A DNA stretch of 55,304 nucleotides, taken from NCBI GenBank assembly GCA_019695185.1, contig JAIBAN010000054.1:1-55304 (forward strand), given 5' to 3'. Below are positions 1 to 7,917 of the stretch, one piece after another; the first letter of the stretch is position 1, and every line of letters begins with the position of its first letter. Origin of the DNA: Blastocatellia bacterium (GTDB lineage Bacteria; Acidobacteriota; Blastocatellia; Chloracidobacteriales; Chloracidobacteriaceae). The position numbers and the translations under genes were made by a program. The notes below the pieces were generated by a model. It did not search any database. It had not been told where the DNA came from and was given only the letters and a program-made list of their open reading frames with translations.

Positions 1-205
1 GGAGTTCCCCCTTCAGGCGGCAGTTTTGAGTTCCGCCTTCAGGCGGCTAAAAAAGGTAAAAGACAAAAGGTAAAAAACCGCCGGATTGGCTTCGGTTTCT
101 TTTATCTTGTTCTTTTTTCCGTGCAAATAGCCGCCTGAAGGCGGAACTCAAAACTGCCGCCTGAAGGCGGGACTCTGAACCGCCGCCTGAAGGCGGAACT
201 CTGAA
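1..205. repeat. Inverted element with CCGCC-TGAA-GGCGG hairpin units
   Basis: The left arm (1-49, possibly cut by the window edge) is nearly the exact reverse complement of 128-176. A third unit follows to 205, two bases before the ATG at 208. The unit is about 25 bp, contains a small hairpin (CCGCC stem, TGAA loop, GGCGG) and is joined by GAACTC(T/A)-type linkers. The core (50-127) is A/T-rich. The same unit builds the element at 18511-18752. The element supplies the whole visible 5' region of the next gene. Confidence 0.9.
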
Positions 206-207
206 CT

Positions 208-2907
208 ATGAAACAGACACATTCGACATCGCGGTGGCTGCTGTGGGTGCTGACGGGCGGAGCTGTTTTTTACCTCGTCACCCATTGTCTGTTTCTGACC
301 CGCTTCACGTTTTTCTGGAATTTTGCCGGACTCGGTACCGAACCTGACCGGCACATGGGTGTAGTTCGGCTGACCTCGGTCAATCCGGACGGGCCGGCGG
401 GACGGGCTGGTATCCAGGTGGGTGACATCCTGTTGGCTCCCGATGGAAAGCCTTTTCCGAATCTCAATGAATCGGACATGGTTTTTCAACGGGCCCAAAA
501 GACCCGCCAGATTGCCTTGACCATCCGGAAGCCAACCGGCGAAGTGCGCCAATATGAATTTATGTTGGAGCATACGATTCCCAACTTCGCCCCGCGCCGG
601 TTGATTGATTACGTGGTGGACTTGCTGGTTCCCCTCATCTGTACGCTGATTGGGCTCTATATCTGCTGGGTCCGTTGGGATGACACCACCGCCTGGTTTG
701 GCGGAATTTTCTTTTTGTTTTTGGCTCCCCTGGCCAATTCCAGCATTGGGGGCATGCCCACGGAATTTCGCTATTTTTATCTTCCGTATTGTACGGTTGC
801 CCGCTGTTTTGCCGGATTCTTCTTTCTGGCGTTTTTCTCCCGGTTTCCAACCCAAACCCTGTTTGCCACACGGTTGCGCTGGATTGAGCGAGGTTATGCT
901 GCCCTGTTGTTTTGTACGCTGCCGCTCATGATTGTGGCTGACTGGTCGGCTTTGTTTTCCCCGGTGCTCCAGGAACGGTTTTCCCTCTGGCAATCGAATG
1001 AGGGCTGGCTGGCACAACCCATCTGGTTTCTGGGTTTTGGTTTGGCATTGCTGAATTTTATTCCTTCCATTCGGGGGGAATTGCCGCCGGACCAGGCACG
1101 GCGGTTCCGGGTTTTAATTTTCGGCATTCTCCTCGGCATCGTACCCCTCATTGCCCTCACGGCAGTTCAGTTTCTTTTTTCGGGCCGTTTTACGCTGGAT
1201 GAGTATCCGTTGGAAGTGGTCACGATTGCCAAGCTGTTGTTCTTTGTGTTCCCCCTGTCGTTTGCCTATACGGTGGTCAAACACCGGGTGCTGGGTATCA
1301 AGCAACTGGTGCGCCGCAGTGTGCAGTATGTGTTTTTGTCCCGCAGCTATTTTGCGCTGGAACTGCTGACGCTCTTTTTGGCGGTGCGGATGTTGAACGC
1401 AGCCTTTATTCACCTGTCGTTGCGGATAGCGGCCCAGCCTCCACCGGAACCGATGCTGCGCGGGTTGACCTTTGCGGTGTCGGGTTTGGGGTTGCTTTTG
1501 ATGTGGCGGGTTAATCCGCGCCTGCAAACCAGCATTGACCGGCGGTTTTTCCGTGATGCCTATCAGGCTCAGCAGGTCCTTTCCAATCTGACCCGGACGG
1601 TCCGCCGGCTGACTCATACCAAGGACGTGCTGGACCAGGTTTCCAGCCATATCAATGCTGCGCTGCATGTTGACCCGGTGGTTTTTTTGATCCGGGGTTC
1701 AATTCTGGCAGACTGCGCGGAAGTCTTCAAAGATGATGTTTTCCGGGCCTATTGCTGCCGTCATCACAACGGTTGTGATTATGAAATCGCCCCGGATGTG
1801 GAACTTCCGGCGGATGCTCTTTTTTTGAAACAGGCCGGAAATGCCCTGGCTCCGATTGATGTCTATTTCAATGAACCGGATACCTGGACGGAGCAGATGT
1901 ACCTGGAGCGGGACGGCGGTCCTTTTGGCAGCGCAATTGAACGCTATGTGGCGGAACGGGCATTGCTCAAACGATTGGACGCCCACCTGTTGGTGCCTTT
2001 GGCCACGTCAGAGGAATTGCTGGGAGTGATGTGTCTGGGGCCGAAATTGTCAGAAGAACCCTATACCAGTGAAGACAAGCAGTTGCTCATGGCGGTGGCC
2101 GAAGCGACGGCCCTCCGGCTGGAAAATGCCCGGCTGATTAAGCGAAAAACCGAGGAAGCTTCCCTCAAACGGGAACTGGAAATTGCCCGCACGATTCAGG
2201 CCAGCCTGTTGCCCTCGTGCCCACCCGCAGTGCCGGGCTTACAGGTGGCCGGATATTCCGCCGCCGCCAACCTCGTCGGGGGGGATTACTTTGATTATTT
2301 TACTCCGGCCCCCAACAAAATGGCGGTTGCCATCGGAGATGTGACCGGGCATGGGGTTTCTTCCGGGCTGCTCATGGCACTGGCCAAAGGCGGGTTACAA
2401 ACCCAGATGCGCACCTGTGCGACTCCGGCTTCGGTCATGAAGTCCATGAATGAACTGATTTGCGCCAATGGTGGCAAACGCAATTTAATGACGTTTTGCT
2501 ATGCGTTGTTTGATATGGAACAACGGGTCATGGAATTGGCCAATGCCGGCCACCCGTTCCCGTTCCATTACCAGGCTGCCCGCCAGCGGGTGGACATGCT
2601 TGAAATTCCGGCCTATCCGCTGGGGGTGCGGCGGTTGACCGAGGTCAACCGGCTGACAATTTCCCTTGCACCCGATGATGTCCTTGTGTTTTACAGCGAC
2701 GGGATTGTCGAAGCCACCAACCCACAGGACGAAGCGTTCGGGTTTACCCGCCTGGAAGCAGTCATTGTGGAGGCCGGGGCAGATGAACCCGAACCAATTC
2801 AAAACAGAATTTTGGAGGCCGTCAAAAACTTTACCGCCGGGCGTCAGTTTGACGACGATGTGACCGTGATTGTGGTGAAAATCAGCCGGAATTCAGAAAA
2901 CTCATGA
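208..2907 (+). CDS. Membrane PDZ-GAF-SpoIIE/PP2C serine phosphatase (copy 1)
   Basis: An 899-aa multidomain signalling protein. An N-terminal membrane segment (about 11-33) is followed by a PDZ-like domain (about 47-115), a block of about eight membrane helices (about 136-430), a GAF-like domain (about 475-645), a short coiled coil and a C-terminal SpoIIE/RsbU-type PP2C phosphatase (about 690-893). Phosphatase signatures are GGDYFDYF, GDVTGHGVSSG, ANAGHPFPFHY, YSDGIVEATN and DDVTVIVV, which keep the metal-binding aspartates. Such phosphatases usually dephosphorylate anti-sigma-factor antagonists, but no partner is encoded here. The start is the ATG directly after the repeat units and has no clear Shine-Dalgarno site. 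The downstream paralogue overlaps by 4 bp, so the two are probably co-transcribed and translationally coupled. Function is family-based; the ligand is unknown. Confidence 0.9.
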   Translation: MKQTHSTSRWLLWVLTGGAVFYLVTHCLFLTRFTFFWNFAGLGTEPDRHMGVVRLTSVNPDGPAGRAGIQVGDILLAPDGKPFPNLNESDMVFQRAQKTRQIALTIRKPTGEVRQYEFMLEHTIPNFAPRRLIDYVVDLLVPLICTLIGLYICWVRWDDTTAWFGGIFFLFLAPLANSSIGGMPTEFRYFYLPYCTVARCFAGFFFLAFFSRFPTQTLFATRLRWIERGYAALLFCTLPLMIVADWSALFSPVLQERFSLWQSNEGWLAQPIWFLGFGLALLNFIPSIRGELPPDQARRFRVLIFGILLGIVPLIALTAVQFLFSGRFTLDEYPLEVVTIAKLLFFVFPLSFAYTVVKHRVLGIKQLVRRSVQYVFLSRSYFALELLTLFLAVRMLNAAFIHLSLRIAAQPPPEPMLRGLTFAVSGLGLLLMWRVNPRLQTSIDRRFFRDAYQAQQVLSNLTRTVRRLTHTKDVLDQVSSHINAALHVDPVVFLIRGSILADCAEVFKDDVFRAYCCRHHNGCDYEIAPDVELPADALFLKQAGNALAPIDVYFNEPDTWTEQMYLERDGGPFGSAIERYVAERALLKRLDAHLLVPLATSEELLGVMCLGPKLSEEPYTSEDKQLLMAVAEATALRLENARLIKRKTEEASLKRELEIARTIQASLLPSCPPAVPGLQVAGYSAAANLVGGDYFDYFTPAPNKMAVAIGDVTGHGVSSGLLMALAKGGLQTQMRTCATPASVMKSMNELICANGGKRNLMTFCYALFDMEQRVMELANAGHPFPFHYQAARQRVDMLEIPAYPLGVRRLTEVNRLTISLAPDDVLVFYSDGIVEATNPQDEAFGFTRLEAVIVEAGADEPEPIQNRILEAVKNFTAGRQFDDDVTVIVVKISRNSENS

Positions 2908-5588
2908 CTCAAACACCTTATTCTCCACCTCGCTGGATCCTGTATCTGGTTACAATTGCTGCCGTTTTTTGTTTTTGCGTAAAATGGTATTACCTTACCC
3001 TGAACAACTTTTTTTGGCCTGGAATTGGTTTTAACTATGAATTCAATAATCAAACCGGTTATGTCAAGTTGACGCAAGTGTATCAAGACCGTCCCGCTGC
3101 CCAGGCCGGATTAGCAAAAGACGATGTTGTCTGTCGGTCTGACGGGAGCCCTTTTCAATCCACTCGTGAATTTAGAGCCCTCATTCGGGAAGCTTTTGTC
3201 ACCCAACAGGTGACTTTTCATGTCCGCACGGCAGAAGGTCAGGTGGTGGCTCATCCAGTCAGGGTGAAGGTTGGGTTTCGGCCTCCAAGTTCTTTTTATC
3301 AAGTTTATTTCCTGACGTTGTTTTTCATTATTACCCTGTTGTGTTTGAGCCTCGGTCTGATGATTTTGTGGTTGCGGTGGGGAAATTCGACTTCGCGTCT
3401 GGGCGGACTCTTTTTTGTTGCCATGGCGCTGTTTTTTCAAAATCCGAACGCTTCGCTGATGCCGGTGGGGATTCGGTGGTTATATGAAGGGTATCAACAT
3501 TTTATCTTTTTTGCAGGGTATCTGTGCTTTTCCTTTTTTTCCGAGTTTCCCGCTCCCAACGCTTTTGCCGGACGCCTGCGGTGGGTCCGGCGGCTGTACT
3601 TTTCCGTGCTGGCCTATATCGCGTTACCGGTCATGCTGGTCTATTCCTACAGTGATGAGTGGAACCCGAAACTGACCGACCTGATCAGCCGTCTGACCTT
3701 TGGTCGGATTGACCAAACCCTTTCACTCCTTTTGTTTGTCGGTTTTGTGGCTTGCCTGACGTTTGGGTTGCCCGGTATTCGCTCGACCATCGAGGTTCAC
3801 CAGGAACGGCGCTTCCGGGTCATGATGACCGGCATGCTGATCGGAGTCGGGCCAATTATGGCATTGACTCTGATCAGTTTTGTACTCAGGGGAAATACCA
3901 ACGTGGACGCCCTGTTTCCGGTGTGGGTGCTTGCCATTGCGTCCTTGCTGTATGTGGTGTTCCCGCTGACCTTTGCCTATACGGTGATAACGGAACGAGT
4001 CTTAGGGGTGCAGCAGTTGCTCCGGAAAAGCGTCCAGTATGCTTTTTTTTCACGGGGGTATCTGGTGGTCGAAGGGATTGTCCTGTATTCGGTCCTGAAA
4101 ATGATTGTGTGGCTGGTTGCTTTGGAGGCACAGGCTTTTTTTCAGACCCAGCTTTCGCCACCTGTCTTAAACACAGTATTTTATATGTGTGGAGCGGTCG
4201 GGTTGTTTTTTTTCTGGCGCATCAATCCGCGCCTGCAAACGGAAATTGACCGCCGGTTTTTCCGGGATGCCTATCAGGCCCATCAGGTGCTGAGTCAACT
4301 CAGCCGGAACGTGCGCAACATGACCCGCTCCGATGAGGTGTTGCAGCAGGTGGCGGAAACCATCAAGACCGCACTCCACATTAACCAAGTGACGTTTCTC
4401 ATACAGGCCCCGATTTTAAGCACGGGCGGAGAATCCGCCGGCAGCACCGAATTCCGGGGATTTGTCTGTCGTTTTGATGTGTCGCCCAAATGCAGCCTGG
4501 AGCCCAACGTGGTCTTGCCTGGTTCGGCCTATGTGGTACAGGCCATGAACGAGGAAAACGGCCCCGTTGATGTATTTCTTGAAGAACCGGAAGCCTGGAC
4601 CGATGCCCTGGTCTTGCGGGAAAAAACCACCACGCCCGAGGCTCGTTCCGAATATGCCGTCTTGAAGGAACTGGAGACAAACCTGCTCATCCCCCTGGCC
4701 ACCGACAATACGCTGCTCGGCATTTTGAGCCTGGGACCAAAACTGTCAGAGGAACCTTTTACCAGCGAAGACAAAAACCTACTGTCAGCCGTGGCGGAAG
4801 CGACTTCGCTCCGAATCGAAAACTCGCAACTCATCAAACGCGTGATGGAGGAAGCCACCCTCCGGCGCGAGATTGAAATCGCCAAAACCATGCAGCAGAG
4901 TCTGTTGCCGGCAGCCCCGCCGGAACTGCCGGGCTTTGAAATTGCAGGGTATTCAGTGGCTGCCAACGATGTGGGGGGCGACTATTTTGATTATTTTCTG
5001 CTCAATGACAGCCAATTGGCCGTGGCGGTCGGTGACGTAACCGGTCACGGGGTCTCTTCCGGATTGCTCATGGCATGTGCCAAAGGCGGACTCCTGACGT
5101 TGGTGGGCGTGGACCCGGCACCGAAAGCGGTCATGTACGGACTCAACAATCTGATTTGCCGGACGGGCAACAAACGGAATCTGATGACCTTTGCCTACGG
5201 GGTGGTGGATGCCGGGAACCGGACCTTGGAATTGGCCAATGCGGGTCATCCGTTTCCGTATCACTACAAAGCTGCCAGCGGCACCGTCGAACCGCTGGAG
5301 ATTTCCGCTTACCCGCTGGGAGTCCGCCGCAACACCAATTATGAAACCCTGCTTGTCAGTCTCCAGCCGGGAGACGCGGTGGTGTTCTACAGTGACGGTA
5401 TCCCGGAAGCAAAAAATACCAATGACCAGGAACTTGGGTTTGACGGCCTGGAAAACATCATTGCCGCACATGGGGAGGGAACCGCCGGTGCCTTGCGGGA
5501 TGCGATTTTGGAAGCGACCCGCACCTTCGTCCAAGGGTTGCCGATGGAAGACGATGTAACGCTGGTGGTCATCCGTGCGACAGTTTGA
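2904..5588 (+). CDS. Membrane PDZ-GAF-SpoIIE/PP2C serine phosphatase (copy 2)
   Basis: An 894-aa paralogue of the preceding gene with the same order: TM, PDZ-like, multi-TM, GAF, coiled coil, PP2C. Its start overlaps the previous stop in an ATGA arrangement (2904-2907). Phosphatase motifs GGDYFDYF, GDVTGHGVSSGLLMA, ANAGHPFPYHY, FYSDGIPEAKN and DDVTLVVI are intact. The stretch after the last TM (INPRLQTEIDRRFFRDAYQA) is almost identical in both copies, while the PDZ and membrane parts differ more. This suggests divergence of the sensor with conservation of output. Two adjacent membrane phosphatases could answer different envelope signals through one target, which is inference. Confidence 0.9.
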   Translation: MTQTPYSPPRWILYLVTIAAVFCFCVKWYYLTLNNFFWPGIGFNYEFNNQTGYVKLTQVYQDRPAAQAGLAKDDVVCRSDGSPFQSTREFRALIREAFVTQQVTFHVRTAEGQVVAHPVRVKVGFRPPSSFYQVYFLTLFFIITLLCLSLGLMILWLRWGNSTSRLGGLFFVAMALFFQNPNASLMPVGIRWLYEGYQHFIFFAGYLCFSFFSEFPAPNAFAGRLRWVRRLYFSVLAYIALPVMLVYSYSDEWNPKLTDLISRLTFGRIDQTLSLLLFVGFVACLTFGLPGIRSTIEVHQERRFRVMMTGMLIGVGPIMALTLISFVLRGNTNVDALFPVWVLAIASLLYVVFPLTFAYTVITERVLGVQQLLRKSVQYAFFSRGYLVVEGIVLYSVLKMIVWLVALEAQAFFQTQLSPPVLNTVFYMCGAVGLFFFWRINPRLQTEIDRRFFRDAYQAHQVLSQLSRNVRNMTRSDEVLQQVAETIKTALHINQVTFLIQAPILSTGGESAGSTEFRGFVCRFDVSPKCSLEPNVVLPGSAYVVQAMNEENGPVDVFLEEPEAWTDALVLREKTTTPEARSEYAVLKELETNLLIPLATDNTLLGILSLGPKLSEEPFTSEDKNLLSAVAEATSLRIENSQLIKRVMEEATLRREIEIAKTMQQSLLPAAPPELPGFEIAGYSVAANDVGGDYFDYFLLNDSQLAVAVGDVTGHGVSSGLLMACAKGGLLTLVGVDPAPKAVMYGLNNLICRTGNKRNLMTFAYGVVDAGNRTLELANAGHPFPYHYKAASGTVEPLEISAYPLGVRRNTNYETLLVSLQPGDAVVFYSDGIPEAKNTNDQELGFDGLENIIAAHGEGTAGALRDAILEATRTFVQGLPMEDDVTLVVIRATV

Positions 5589-5615
5589 GCATGTTTGGGA
5601 GTGGTGTGATGAGAT

Positions 5616-5632
5616 AAATCGCGCCACATTTT
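5616..5632. repeat. Solitary 17-bp piece of the AAATCGCGCCACA repeat
   Basis: AAATCGCGCCACATTTT here is identical to 49918-49934, which is the outer part of a perfect inverted repeat upstream of the GT-C gene at 50065. Here it lies alone between two converging genes (5588 stop, 5661 stop). Confidence 0.7.
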
Positions 5633-5660
5633 CCAAAAGGTTGAACGCCAAATGATGCGT

Positions 5661-7904
5661 TCAAAGCAGCGGCTTCAACTGTTCGTCCTTTTCAAGGTCA
5701 GCCCGGAGTTCCGGCCATTTGGAAAGCAGGGCTGCCATCTCGGAACGAGGGTTTTGCCCTAACTCAACTTTCAGCCGGATACAGTTGAGGCGGTATTGCG
5801 GGGAATCTTCCAACCGTACCGCCTGGGTGAGAAACACCAGGGCCTCGAACCGTCGTCCCTGGCGGCGGGCGGTGGCTGCCTGGAGGTTGAGCACCGGGGC
5901 CGGAATGGTGTGACCGGAAGGGAACTGGATAATTTCATCCAGCCATGTTTGGGTGGCGGTCAAATCACCCCGCTGGAATGCCAGTCGGGCCAGCCGAAAC
6001 CGGGGTTCCAGCAGTTGAGCATCCAGGCGGGCACTTTGCCGGTACGCAGTTTCAGCCAAATCAAAGGCTTTTTTCTGTTCATACAGACGGCCCAGAAACA
6101 GCCAGTATTCTTCCTGAAAAGGAAACTCACCCAACAGAAGCTTAACCGCCTGTATTCCTTTTTCAGGCTGATTGGTTTCTTCATAAACCAAAGCCAGTTC
6201 GCGTAAAACCTCATTGGTGCGCCGCCGTTTGGTGGATTCGAGAAACCACTTTTCCGCTTCCCCGTAGTTTTTTTCCTCTTTGTAATAGCTGCCCATGGCG
6301 GCCATCAGGTCGGGTGAATTGGGAAATTGGGCCAGACTTTCCAGCAGAATGCCTTTGGGGTCGCCGCCGGTCAGTCGTTCCAGCTTTGAGGCGCTGGTGA
6401 CTAGTGGGCCAAACCAAATCGGCAAGGCGGCTGCCTTTTGAAACGTGGTGCGGGCAGCACCAAAATCCCGCCGGTCCATTTGCTCCTTGCCCAGACAAGT
6501 CAGGGCAAACGCATCATCCGGGATTTGTTTGACGGAATACGCCCAGAGTGTGTAGTCATTCTTCCAGGCTGGCTCATACCGTAATGTCAGCCCTGCCATC
6601 CCCAAAGTCAGAAGACACAGAACCGGAATTTTTACACGGTTTGGATAGCCGGCCAACCAGAGTGCCGCCGGAAAAACCAAGCCGACAATGGAGACATACA
6701 GATAACGGTCGGCAGGAACCAGGTTTCCGGGCAAGAGGTTCAACATGGGGGAGAGGAAGGCCATGAACCAGCCGAATCCAAAAAAGGCATGACGCTTTCC
6801 CCACCAGCTTTTCCAGGTGACGACAAGGCCCAGGGTGGTGGCAACCATGCCAAAAACCACCAGGCGCAGGTCCGGGGCAACGGTCTCCGGATAGCGGGGG
6901 CAAAGATTCACCGGCCACAGGGTATGGGTGACATACACCCCGATGCCGAGAAAAGGATGGGCAACCCGCTCCCAGAGAGAAAGTTGGGCGGCGGCTCCTT
7001 TTTGTCCGACAATCAATTGGGAATCAATCGCCAGCCAGGCAAAGAGCAGGCTCAAAAGCACAAAGGGAAGATAAGCAAGCAAACGGTTCCGGTTCAGTTT
7101 TTGGCGGCGATAAAGGTCAAGCAACGGCAGGATCCCACACAATGGAACCCACTGGGCTTTGGAAGCCAGGGCTGCGGCAAACAACACCAGGCTGGTCACA
7201 TACCAAAGGGAAGCAGTCTGGGGAGTCTTGAGAGTCTGGGGAGTCTTGAGAGTCTGGGGAGTCTTGAGAGTCTTTGGAGTCGAAGCCGAATCAGTGATGT
7301 TCGCGTTTTGGTACCCAAAATCCGAATCTGGATTTTGCTCCTGCCAATTCTCAAGACTCCCCAGACTCTCAAGATTCCCAAGACTCCCCAGACTCTTCAA
7401 ATACGCCCACAAAGCGGCAAATCCGAAGGCGGCAGCCAAGACATCCTTCCGTTGGGCGAGCCAGACCACGCTTTCCACCCTGGTTGGATGGAGAGCAAAA
7501 ACCAGGGCACAAAACCAAGCCGCAAAATCCTTGCGGGTCAGTTCCCGAATAAAAAGAAAAACAAAAAAGGCCGCGAGCCAATGCAACAGGAAATTGGTGC
7601 TGCGAAATGGTCCGGGCTCGGCCCCACCCCAAAGCGCCCAGTCGATTGCGTAACTCAAGCGGTGGAGCGGGTTATAGTTGATAAAGTAGTAGCTGGTGAA
7701 AATTGCGGAAATGTGCTCCCAGTCGAGTTTGCGCAGAGCCCGGTCTTCCAGGATATACCGGGTGGAATCATATTTCAGAAAGGCATAGCCCCAGGACATG
7801 CCAAAGGTGCCCAAAATCAGGGCTCCCAACCCGGCGAGTGCTTTTCCGTTGGTTCTCAGCCAGAATCGTGCAAAGGGCAGGTGCGAAGTGGTTTCAGGTT
7901 CCAT
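5661..7904 (-). CDS. TMTC-like GT-C membrane glycosyltransferase with C-terminal TPRs (copy B)
   Basis: A 747-aa membrane protein with an acidic first loop (KYDSTRYILEDRAL), a family-typical segment (NYNPLHRLSYAIDWALWG, FALHPTRVESVVWLAQRKDV), about ten helices, then TPR repeats from about residue 480 to the end. This layout matches bacterial relatives of the TMTC/PMT-type GT-C sugar transferases, which use lipid-linked sugars at the outer face of the membrane. The donor and acceptor are not shown by the sequence. The ATG at 7904 lies 13 bp after the stop of the upstream paralogue, so the two form an operon. Residues about 170-230 are an in-frame low-complexity insertion (7215-7394) of repeat DNA that the paralogue lacks. 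Confidence 0.8.
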   Translation of the reverse strand: MEPETTSHLPFARFWLRTNGKALAGLGALILGTFGMSWGYAFLKYDSTRYILEDRALRKLDWEHISAIFTSYYFINYNPLHRLSYAIDWALWGGAEPGPFRSTNFLLHWLAAFFVFLFIRELTRKDFAAWFCALVFALHPTRVESVVWLAQRKDVLAAAFGFAALWAYLKSLGSLGNLESLGSLENWQEQNPDSDFGYQNANITDSASTPKTLKTPQTLKTPQTLKTPQTASLWYVTSLVLFAAALASKAQWVPLCGILPLLDLYRRQKLNRNRLLAYLPFVLLSLLFAWLAIDSQLIVGQKGAAAQLSLWERVAHPFLGIGVYVTHTLWPVNLCPRYPETVAPDLRLVVFGMVATTLGLVVTWKSWWGKRHAFFGFGWFMAFLSPMLNLLPGNLVPADRYLYVSIVGLVFPAALWLAGYPNRVKIPVLCLLTLGMAGLTLRYEPAWKNDYTLWAYSVKQIPDDAFALTCLGKEQMDRRDFGAARTTFQKAAALPIWFGPLVTSASKLERLTGGDPKGILLESLAQFPNSPDLMAAMGSYYKEEKNYGEAEKWFLESTKRRRTNEVLRELALVYEETNQPEKGIQAVKLLLGEFPFQEEYWLFLGRLYEQKKAFDLAETAYRQSARLDAQLLEPRFRLARLAFQRGDLTATQTWLDEIIQFPSGHTIPAPVLNLQAATARRQGRRFEALVFLTQAVRLEDSPQYRLNCIRLKVELGQNPRSEMAALLSKWPELRADLEKDEQLKPLL
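7215..7394. repeat. Nonamer-armed inverted element inside the GT-C/TPR gene
   Basis: The left arm is three copies of the 18-mer AGTCTGGGGAGTCTTGAG (7215-7268) plus a partial copy to 7281. The right arm, its reverse complement with small changes, spans 7350-7394. The core is 7282-7349. The array period (9/18) is a multiple of three and the reading frame stays open, so the element is translated as repeats of LKTPQT and of SLGSLGNLE type. Confidence 0.9.
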
Positions 7905-7917
7905 TTTCCAGGGTCAT

